Made by a program: the position numbers and the translations under genes. 6,002 nucleotides of DNA from an uncultured Pseudomonadota bacterium (GTDB lineage: Bacteria > SAR324 > NAC60-12): contig CAJXNF010000191.1 of the NCBI GenBank assembly GCA_913056375.1, positions 1 through 6,002 of the forward strand, read 5' to 3'. Of this stretch, positions 1 through 5,425 are shown one piece after another (position 1 is the stretch's first letter; every line of letters starts with the position of its first letter). A model generated the notes under the pieces. The model worked only from the letters and a program-made list of their open reading frames with translations. It made no database searches and was not told the origin of the DNA.

Positions 1-398
1 AGCCCATTGGTGATCAGTGCCAACTGACGGCCTTCTTCGCGAAGACGGTCGAGGATGTTAGGGATGTTAGGAGCGGGTTGGAGTACTTGCCAGTAGTTCT
101 CTCGGTTTGTCCTACAGAGTTCCTCTCCGAAGGGATGGGGTTTGATCAACTCGCCTGTAACTTCAACAGCAAATGCCTGCCAATACTCCTGATCTGCAGT
201 GGTTCCATAGAGTAAAGTGAACCCCCGAAGGGTCTCTATCCACTCCTCTACACTTTTACCTGTCAACCTCGGATGCTGGAGAGTTTTGCGCCAACTTGCC
301 CGAATCGCCGCACGAGTCATCAACAAAGTATCGTCAAGATCGAAAAGATAGAGTTGATAACCCATCCAGTCGAAGTTCATTTTTTGACCAACACTCAT
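1..398 (-). CDS. HAD-superfamily hydrolase, N-terminal part (cut by the left window edge)
   Basis: The leftward reading frame is open from an ATG at 398-396 to the window edge, giving 132 full codons with no stop. HAD motif I is visible as LFDLDDT (Asp20 nucleophile, Asp22 acid/base, Thr24). HAD motif II is visible as LALITNG just at the edge (Thr130). Between them lies a helical, Trp- and Arg-rich region of about 100 residues, typical of a C1 cap in subfamily IA phosphatases. The lysine and acidic motifs III and IV lie outside the window. The enzyme is probably a cytoplasmic phosphatase acting on a small phosphorylated metabolite, with 5'-nucleotides or phosphoglycolate as family precedents, but the substrate cannot be told. 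The start at 398 overlaps the stop of the upstream lipoprotein gene as ATGA, so translation is probably coupled. A second in-frame ATG at 380-378 is an alternative start; neither has a strong Shine-Dalgarno sequence. Confidence 0.85.
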   Translation of the reverse strand, partial: MSVGQKMNFDWMGYQLYLFDLDDTLLMTRAAIRASWRKTLQHPRLTGKSVEEWIETLRGFTLLYGTTADQEYWQAFAVEVTGELIKPHPFGEELCRTNRENYWQVLQPAPNIPNILDRLREEGRQLALITNG

Positions 399-1051
399 TC
401 CGGCTTACCCGCATTGGCAGCCAAAGGCTTCAGATTTTCGTATCGCCAGCGATGCCAGGGAGTTTTGAAATCTGCTGCCCAGCGATTCAACAAACGCCCA
501 TTCCAGTTGGCGATTAACTCAGACAGGGCCTGTGTCTCTTCCTCGTCCTCGTTAAGCTGATAATTTAGACGGGCCTGATACAAGGTTTCACCAGACTGAA
601 AATCCAACAGCTTCAATCGCATCAAGAATTGGCGTTTCCCCGGACAATCTTTGCTACATGGATAATCCTCGAGTTGCAGCAGAAATAGGAGATTTGCATC
701 CAAATCCTCCTGAAGAGGGAGAGCCAGATCTCGATCAGCTATTCCTGTCAAAGCGAGAGTCGTTGTGAAGCGTTGTAAGCGTACCGCAAGGTTCGATTCG
801 GGTAATCGAGCAGCTGGTGCATCCTTAGCAAAAAAAGCCTGATTTACCTCTGAATGATCCTGAATTTGCTGCCTGGCGGTATTCAGCATTCCATCCCAAA
901 CATTCTCTGGGACGCTATCAGCTGCCTTAAAACCTATGACAGCTACCCGTTCATTTCGATAATCAAAAAAGTTGTTTTTGCCGGTGATCACAGGCAACTG
1001 GCAACCAGATAAGCAGAGCAGTATGAAGCCAATAATGTGGGTGAAACGCAT
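395..1051 (-). CDS. Putative outer-membrane lipoprotein of unknown function (218 aa)
   Basis: The protein begins with a short positively charged end (MRFTH) and a hydrophobic stretch, then the lipobox LSGC with Cys17 as the expected lipidation site. Gln follows at +2, so Lol sorting to the outer membrane is likely rather than inner-membrane retention. The mature part starts with a segment around residues 35-64 (RVAVIGF, then a helix). This recalls the first beta strand and helix of CsgG/GNA1162-like periplasmic lipoproteins, but the resemblance is weak. Two cysteines in a CSKDC motif (132 and 136) could form a disulfide in the periplasm. An acidic patch, NEDEEE, lies near residue 167. I do not recognise the family. 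The position of the lipobox fixes the start even though the ribosome binding site is poor. The gene is first in a leftward unit with the HAD hydrolase (ATGA overlap) and is divergent from prfB. Confidence 0.8.
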   Translation of the reverse strand: MRFTHIIGFILLCLSGCQLPVITGKNNFFDYRNERVAVIGFKAADSVPENVWDGMLNTARQQIQDHSEVNQAFFAKDAPAARLPESNLAVRLQRFTTTLALTGIADRDLALPLQEDLDANLLFLLQLEDYPCSKDCPGKRQFLMRLKLLDFQSGETLYQARLNYQLNEDEEETQALSELIANWNGRLLNRWAADFKTPWHRWRYENLKPLAANAGKPE

Positions 1052-1125
1052 TACTTAAAAAATGTGTTTGAGGTAACTGGGATGAGTAATCGAAAGATAG
1101 TCTGATTAATCCAGAGGGTTTCAGC

Positions 1126-1155
1126 TTGATGTTCGAACTAATTTTTCTTGATAAT
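1126..1155 (+). promoter_or_regulatory. Candidate sigma70-type promoter for prfB
   Basis: TTGATG at 1126-1131 (4 of 6 to the -35 consensus) and GATAAT at 1150-1155 (5 of 6 to the -10 consensus) are separated by 18 bp. Transcription would start near 1162, giving a 5' leader of about 53 nt for prfB. The surrounding divergent region (1052-1214) is AT-rich. No convincing matching promoter was found for the leftward lipoprotein gene. This is a consensus match by eye only. Confidence 0.4.
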
Positions 1156-1214
1156 CGTTTGTTTTACAATCTTATTCTTAAATAGCATTTTCTAATCGTT
1201 GAAAGGTTTACACC

Positions 1215-2319
1215 ATGTTGAGCGAAGAGATTAGTGGCCGAATCGTCGGCCTCTCGGAGCGCTTGGGCAAGCTAGAAGGGTATCTTTGAAGTCCCTGCCA
1301 AAACTGAACATCTGAAAGAACTAGAAGGTCGCTCCTCACGAGGTGACTTCTGGGAATTACCTGCCGAAGAACGTACTACCTTATTGAAAGAAGCTGCGCA
1401 GTTGGGTGATTTGCTTGAAAACCTCAACAAGATGCGTCAACTCCAAGATGATCTAGAGACCGCCGCAGAGCTTTATCGTGAAGAAGAAGACATCGATCTT
1501 CTTCAGGAAATCCAGACAAACCTCACAAACCTGCAACTGAAGCTAGATAGTCTCGAAATCTTCAGCCTGTTCAGTGGGGAGAATGATGAAAAAGACGCCA
1601 TCGTCAATATTCACCCGGGAGCTGGAGGCACCGAATCCACGGATTGGGCGTCCATGCTCTACAACATGTACCTTCGCTGGGCAAACGATCACGATTATTC
1701 TGTGGAAGTGATGGATTATCAGCCGGGCGAGGAGGCAGGTTTAAAATCAGCAACTTTTGCCGTGAAAGGAGTGCATGCCTATGGACGTTTGCGTGCAGAA
1801 ATTGGAGTTCATCGACTTGTAAGAATTTCTCCTTTCGATGCCAACAAGCGAAGGCACACCTCATTCGCTTCCGTATTTGTCTATGCGGACATCGATGAAG
1901 AGATTGAGATTGATATCAGGACCGATGATTTGAAGGTAGACACCTATCGGGCAAGTGGGGCTGGTGGGCAGCATGTGAACACCACAGACAGCGCGGTACG
2001 GATCACACACATCCCAACTGGAATCGTTGTCCAGTGCCAAAATGAACGCTCCCAACACAAGAACCGCTCATCGGCAATGAAAATCCTCAAAGCTCGACTT
2101 TATGAGCGTGAGCAAGCGCTCCTCAATGCAGAAAAAGATGAGCAAAATAGCCAAAAGCAAGACATTGCCTGGGGTAGCCAAATCCGAAGTTACGTTCTGC
2201 ATCCATATCAGATGGTCAAAGATCATCGAACTGGCTTTGAGACCGGAAACTCGGAGGCTGTTCTGGATGGTGATTTAGACGGCTTTATCAAGGCAGCACT
2301 TTCCCAAAAAGTCTGCTGA
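1215..2319 (+). CDS. prfB: Peptide chain release factor 2 (RF2), made by programmed +1 frameshift
   Basis: RF2 recognises UGA and UAA in the ribosomal A site and triggers release of the finished peptide. The gene is two frames joined by a programmed shift: 24 codons from ATG 1215 (ending EGYL) to an in-frame TGA at 1287-1289, then, skipping T1287, 343 codons from GAA 1288 to TGA 2317-2319. The product is 367 aa, against 365 in E. coli. The N-terminal helical domain is followed by the superfamily core. The stop-codon-reading tripeptide SPF lies at 205-207, and the catalytic GGQ at 250-252 lies within RASGAGGQHVN. Residue 246 is Ala, the common bacterial form, not the Thr of E. coli K-12. The C-terminal domain contains SYVLHPYQMVKDHRTG, longer than in E. 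coli. A Shine-Dalgarno-like AAAGG at 1202-1206 precedes the ATG by 8 nt. Expression is presumably limited by RF2 itself: abundant RF2 terminates at the internal TGA, and scarce RF2 allows the shift. yajQ follows 26 bp downstream. Confidence 0.97.
1275..1289 (+). promoter_or_regulatory. Programmed +1 frameshift site of prfB (RF2 autoregulation)
   Basis: The element has the three known parts of the RF2 recoding signal: an internal Shine-Dalgarno-like GAAGGG at 1275-1280, a 3-nt spacer TAT, and the slippery CTT-T followed by the stop TGA (1284-1289). The peptidyl-tRNA on CUU slips to UUU, and reading resumes at GAA 1288. Codon order and spacing match the classic E. coli site. Two details differ: the purine tract is GAAGGG rather than AGGGGG, and the base after TGA is A rather than C. 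Confidence 0.93.
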
Positions 2320-2345
2320 CTGAACAACTTAAATGAGAACTTATT

Positions 2346-2840
2346 ATGGCATCCAGCTACTCCTTTGATGTGGTCTGCCAAGTTGATCTTCAAGAAGTGA
2401 CAAATGCAGTTGATCAAGCTAAACGGGAGATTACCAATCGCTATGACTTCCGGGGTTCTACCGCCGAAATTGATCTGGACAAAGAAGAACCTAGTCTGCA
2501 ATTGACTGCTGAAGATGAGTATAAATTGCAGGCCGTGACTGACATCCTTTTGACCAAGATGCTTAAACGCAACGTGCCCGTCAAAAGCCTCGTCTACGGA
2601 AAAACCGAACCAACTGGAAAAGTCCTGAAAAAGAAAATTTCAATTCAACAGGGGCTCTCCAAGGAGCAATGCAAAAGTATCAATCAGCAAATCAAGAATT
2701 TGAAAGTGAAAGTCCAACCCCAAGTGAATGGGGATTTGGTTCGTGTGACTGGCAAGAGCAAAGATGATTTACAGGTGGTCATCCAAGGATTAAAGGATGC
2801 CGATTTCGACTTTGATATGCAGTTTATCAACTACCGTTGA
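2346..2840 (+). CDS. yajQ: YajQ family nucleotide-binding protein (UPF0234)
   Basis: The 164-residue protein matches the usual length of the YajQ family (about 163 aa) and spans it end to end. It starts with MASSYSFDVVCQVD and carries the signature NRYDFRGS at residues 31-38. It then has the lysine-rich stretch VLKKKISIQQG and ends with DFDFDMQFINYR, the usual family C-terminus. Members are small cytoplasmic proteins with two similar alpha/beta domains. They bind nucleotides or RNA, and some homologues bind cyclic di-GMP and act as transcriptional co-regulators; which of these applies here cannot be read from the sequence. The gene starts 26 bp after the prfB stop, with a modest GAGAA at 2335-2339 in front of the ATG, so it is probably cotranscribed with prfB. 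No terminator lies directly after it. Instead, the promoter for rpsA begins 7 bp past its stop codon. Confidence 0.93.
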   Translation: MASSYSFDVVCQVDLQEVTNAVDQAKREITNRYDFRGSTAEIDLDKEEPSLQLTAEDEYKLQAVTDILLTKMLKRNVPVKSLVYGKTEPTGKVLKKKISIQQGLSKEQCKSINQQIKNLKVKVQPQVNGDLVRVTGKSKDDLQVVIQGLKDADFDFDMQFINYR

Positions 2841-2846
2841 ATCGGC

Positions 2847-2876
2847 TTGACCAAAGCAGCATTTAACAGGTATATT
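2847..2876 (+). promoter_or_regulatory. Probable strong sigma70-type promoter for rpsA
   Basis: TTGACC at 2847-2852 (5 of 6 to the -35 consensus) and TATATT at 2871-2876 (5 of 6 to the -10 consensus) are spaced by 18 bp. This is the best promoter match in the window. It sits just after the yajQ stop (2838-2840). Initiation near 2883 would give an rpsA leader of about 119 nt. A dedicated strong promoter suits a highly expressed ribosomal protein gene, although read-through from prfB-yajQ remains possible. Confidence 0.6.
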
Positions 2877-2908
2877 AAGTTCCTTTTGCCCATTATTTGC
2901 GGAATGAT

Positions 2909-3001
2909 CAGGGAGAACTCCCTGCACGGATGCCGCGCTTTTCAACCTCAACCGGTCGTGCATCGGCAAGCACTTCCGTTTCCTTAAACTGAGGCTACTT
3001 C
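2909..3001 (+). promoter_or_regulatory. Structured 5' leader of rpsA, possible translational control element
   Basis: Two hairpins can be drawn by eye. The first is CAGGGA/TCCCTG (2909-2914 with 2919-2924) with a GAAC loop. The second pairs 2923-2929 (TGCACGG) with 2956-2962 (TCGTGCA, one G-U pair), then, past a 3-nt bulge, CCG 2933-2935 with CGG 2953-2955, leaving a 17-nt loop. The two share bases 2923-2924, so they must fray or alternate. The large loop holds CCTCA (2946-2950), complementary to TGAGG (2990-2994). TGAGG includes the Shine-Dalgarno GAGG that lies 7 nt before the GTG start. Loop-to-SD pairing would form a pseudoknot masking the ribosome site. S1 is known to repress its own mRNA in E. 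coli through a structured leader; that this leader does the same is inference, and no fold was computed. Confidence 0.4.
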
Positions 3002-4702
3002 GTGACCGAATCAATCTCCACTTCTACTGAACTTGAACCAATCGTTTTCTTTGAGGAAAGCGAAGACTTTGACCTGCTTTACGATGAGACCCTTGTTGGC
3101 ATCAGCGAACAAGAGATAATCACCGGTGTAGTCACTACAATTGGCAAGGATTACGTAACCGTCGACATCGGCTTCAAATCAGATTGCCTGATCCCTACTG
3201 AAGAATTCCAGAACTCCGAAGGTGTCCTGACAGCCAATATTGGCGATCAGGTCGAAGTTTATGTTGAAGCCTTGGAAGAAGACGATGGCATCACAAGCAT
3301 CTCCAAAACAAAAGCTGAGAAGCTTAGAGTCTGGGAGAAAATCGGCAAAATTTACGAAGAAGATGGAATCGTCACTGGGGCAATCATCAATCGAATTAAG
3401 GGTGGTTTATCCGTCGATATCGGTGTCAAAGCATTCTTGCCAGGTTCGCAGGTAGATCTTCGTCCAGTACGCAACTTGGATAAACTTCTGGGAGAGTCCT
3501 TCGACTTTAAAATTCTTAAGTTCAACCAGAAGCGTGGAAACATTGTCCTCTCCCGAAGAGCATTGTTGGAAATTGATCGGGAAGAGAAGCGCAAGAAGAC
3601 CCTCGAAATTCTGCACGAAGGTGCAAACATTCTTGGTGTGGTCAAGAACATTACCGACTACGGTGTCTTCGTGGATTTGGGTGGAGTAGACGGATTGTTG
3701 CACATCACGGATATGACTTGGGGACGCATCGTTCACCCATCTGAGATGTTCAGTATTGGGGACGAAGTTGAAGTACTTGTTCTGAAGTACAACCCTGATG
3801 AGCAGAAAGTATCCTTGGGACTCAAGCAGAAGACTCAGAATCCTTGGGAATCAGTTTCTGAGAACTATTCTGCTGGAACAAAAATTACAGGCCGTATTGT
3901 CAGCCTCACGGATTACGGTGCCTTTATTGAGTTGGAACCAGGTGTAGAGGGCTTGATTCACGTCTCCGAGATGTCTTGGACCAAGAAAATTCGACATCCC
4001 TCCAAGGTGGTGCAACTTGGTCAAGAGGTTGATGCTGTGGTCAAGGAAATCGATGTGGAACGCAAGCGCATCTCTCTGTCCATGAAAGAGGCCGAACCGA
4101 ATCCTTGGAGGCTCGCTTTAGACCGTTACCCCATCGGATCAGTTGTCACTGGTCGAGTGAGAAACATTACAGACTTCGGTATCTTTGTTGGACTTGATGA
4201 AGGCATTGATGGCCTCGTTCATGTATCCGATATTTCCTGGGCGCAGCGCCAAAGAAAGCCTTCAGAGATCGCTCGCAAAGGCGAGGAAATCGAAGTTAAG
4301 GTCCTAAATATTGATGTTGAGCAAGAGCGCCTTTCTTTGGGGATCAAGCAGCTGACTGAAGATCCTTGGAGAAATCTGGACGATCGCTTCCCCTTGAATC
4401 AAGAGGTAGTCGGACGGGTAGTCAATATCACTGATTTCGGTATCTTCGTGGAAGTTCTAGAGGGAGTTGAGGGACTGGTTCACATCTCAGAAATTGATGG
4501 CAGCGTTCCTAAGAATAAGATCACTGACTTCTATCCAGTTGATACAGAAGTGCGGGCTCGTGTGATCAAGATTGATCCTGAGGAAAGACGCCTCGGCCTG
4601 AGCATTATCGAGATTAAGAATGCTCACTTCACCGCCGAAGGAGCCGTTGAAGAAGAAGAAGAGGGCGGAGAAGAAGAAACGAACGAAGAAGAAACCGCCT
4701 GA
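3002..4702 (+). CDS. rpsA: Small-subunit ribosomal protein S1 (six S1 domains)
   Basis: S1 is the large mRNA-binding protein of the 30S subunit and helps recruit messages with weak or structured initiation regions. Six OB-fold S1 domains can be placed at about residues 36-103, 121-187, 206-276, 291-362, 378-447 and 465-535. The first two are divergent, as expected for the ribosome-docking half. The last four share the hallmark pattern ITDYGVFVDL...GLLHITDM with SLGLKQ-type ends, expected for the RNA-binding half. The length of 566 aa compares with 557 in E. coli. The start is GTG at 3002, supported by GAGG at 2991-2994 and by the N-terminal MTES, which resembles the E. coli start. The C-terminus (548-566) is a very acidic Glu-rich tail that is probably disordered. 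The gene has its own promoter and leader and ends just before a strong hairpin. Confidence 0.97.
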   Translation: MTESISTSTELEPIVFFEESEDFDLLYDETLVGISEQEIITGVVTTIGKDYVTVDIGFKSDCLIPTEEFQNSEGVLTANIGDQVEVYVEALEEDDGITSISKTKAEKLRVWEKIGKIYEEDGIVTGAIINRIKGGLSVDIGVKAFLPGSQVDLRPVRNLDKLLGESFDFKILKFNQKRGNIVLSRRALLEIDREEKRKKTLEILHEGANILGVVKNITDYGVFVDLGGVDGLLHITDMTWGRIVHPSEMFSIGDEVEVLVLKYNPDEQKVSLGLKQKTQNPWESVSENYSAGTKITGRIVSLTDYGAFIELEPGVEGLIHVSEMSWTKKIRHPSKVVQLGQEVDAVVKEIDVERKRISLSMKEAEPNPWRLALDRYPIGSVVTGRVRNITDFGIFVGLDEGIDGLVHVSDISWAQRQRKPSEIARKGEEIEVKVLNIDVEQERLSLGIKQLTEDPWRNLDDRFPLNQEVVGRVVNITDFGIFVEVLEGVEGLVHISEIDGSVPKNKITDFYPVDTEVRARVIKIDPEERRLGLSIIEIKNAHFTAEGAVEEEEEGGEEETNEEETA

Positions 4703-4715
4703 AAACCATGAGCCA

Positions 4716-4743
4716 GAGGGCAGCTTCTGCGGAAGCTGCCCTC
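4716..4743 (+). terminator. Strong hairpin after rpsA, probable transcript end or 3' stabiliser
   Basis: A perfect 12-bp stem (GAGGGCAGCTTC with GAAGCTGCCCTC) encloses the tetraloop TGCG closed by C-G. In RNA this is a UNCG-type loop, among the most stable known. It begins 14 nt after the rpsA stop. No T-run follows on either strand (the next bases are AGCCATTGACC), so it is not a textbook intrinsic terminator. It may mark a Rho-assisted end or protect the rpsA 3' end from exonucleases. Confidence 0.6.
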
Positions 4744-4748
4744 AGCCA

Positions 4749-4777
4749 TTGACCTGCCTTACACAATCTCCTACGCT
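4749..4777 (+). promoter_or_regulatory. Weak candidate promoter for the glutathione peroxidase gene
   Basis: TTGACC at 4749-4754 is a good -35 match (5 of 6). At the proper 17-bp spacing the -10 is only TACGCT (4772-4777, 3 of 6). A better -10, TAGAAT at 4777-4782, lies 22 bp away, which is too far. The region after the rpsA hairpin is the natural place for a new promoter, but the element is uncertain. Confidence 0.3.
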
Positions 4778-4848
4778 AGAATCTGGAAAAATTTTTCTTA
4801 CTCCAGTAGATCCTGACACCATCCCAATAAATTTTTTCAAGAGGTCCT

Positions 4849-5382
4849 ATGCGTCTTCTGCTCAGTGCCTTGTTCCTTTGGACATCGATAACCACCGTAT
4901 CTGCGGCAAATCTGTTTGAACTAACCGCCCCTGACATTGACGGCTCTGAGCTGCCGCTCAGTGAATTCAAGGGCAAGGTAGTACTGGTCGTCAACACCGC
5001 CTCTCGGTGTGGATTCACTCCTCAATATGAAGCGATGGAGGAAATCTTTCAGAAATACCGCAATCAAGGATTTGTCGTGCTCGGTTTTCCAAGCAATGAT
5101 TTCTATCAGGAATTGTCCAGTAATGAGGAAATCAAAGACTTCTGTGAGGGCTACAAAATCAGCTTCCCCTTATTTGCTAGTTCTTCAGTGACGGGATCCA
5201 ACAAACAGCCCGTTTATGAGTTTTTGACCAATTCATCCGCCTACCAAGCAATGCGTGGAGAAGTACGCTGGAACTTTGAGAAGTTCCTCGTCGATAGGAA
5301 AGGCCAGGTCATTGCTCGATACCCTTCGGCAGTCGCACCAAATCATCCACAACTTCTGAATGATATTGAAAAGTTGCTCTAA
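4849..5382 (+). CDS. Exported glutathione peroxidase family protein (thiol peroxidase, Cys type)
   Basis: Enzymes of this family reduce hydrogen peroxide and organic or lipid hydroperoxides using thioredoxin or glutathione. A Sec signal peptide is clear: MRLL, a hydrophobic core, and a VSA-A cleavage site near residue 19, so the 177-aa precursor should act in the periplasm. The peroxidatic residue is Cys54 in NTASRCGFTPQY. The other tetrad members are Gln88 (FYQE), Trp141 and Asn142 (VRWNFEKFLVD). Cys99 in EEIKDFCEGY sits where thioredoxin-dependent members carry the resolving cysteine, so a Cys54-Cys99 disulfide cycle is likely. The usual FPCNQF segment is altered to FPSNDF, losing one non-essential cysteine. 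The start is supported by AAGAGG at 4839-4844, 4 nt before the ATG. The periplasmic reductant is unknown. The MFS gene follows 43 bp downstream with no terminator seen between them. Confidence 0.93.
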   Translation: MRLLLSALFLWTSITTVSAANLFELTAPDIDGSELPLSEFKGKVVLVVNTASRCGFTPQYEAMEEIFQKYRNQGFVVLGFPSNDFYQELSSNEEIKDFCEGYKISFPLFASSSVTGSNKQPVYEFLTNSSAYQAMRGEVRWNFEKFLVDRKGQVIARYPSAVAPNHPQLLNDIEKLL

Positions 5383-5425
5383 CACTTTCGGCAACCACTA
5401 AATATTCGCGTCAAACAGCACTTCT

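Noticed and set aside
273..560. Rightward reading frame of 95 aa over the HAD and lipoprotein genes
   Set aside because: It lies antisense to two genes with recognisable motifs and shows no protein features of its own.
1148..1170. TTGATA with TACAAT as a prfB promoter
   Set aside because: The spacing is only 11 bp, too short for a sigma70 promoter; the TTGATG/GATAAT pair fits better.
1287..1289. The internal TGA read as a sequencing error or a pseudogene
   Set aside because: SD-like tract, spacer and slippery codon are all in the canonical arrangement, and the rest of the gene is intact.
1604..2058. Leftward open frames inside prfB
   Set aside because: They are antisense to the conserved RF2 core, with low-complexity, Cys/Arg-rich translations and no start signals.
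1384..2319. prfB as a simple 311-aa gene starting at TTG 1384
   Set aside because: The conserved RF2 sequence continues upstream in the same frame to 1288 and joins a 24-codon leader through the known CTT-TGA shift, giving the proper family length.
3352..3736. Leftward open frames inside rpsA
   Set aside because: They are antisense shadows of S1 domains 2 and 3, without ribosome sites or recognisable domains.
3640..4530. Possible DNA tandem repeat in rpsA
   Set aside because: The similarity is at protein level between S1 domains 3 to 6, with diverged DNA, which is normal for this protein.
4620..4919. A 99-aa rightward frame spanning the rpsA end and the peroxidase start
   Set aside because: It is a frame-shifted reading of the acidic S1 tail (Lys-rich) and runs through the hairpin and the peroxidase ribosome site.
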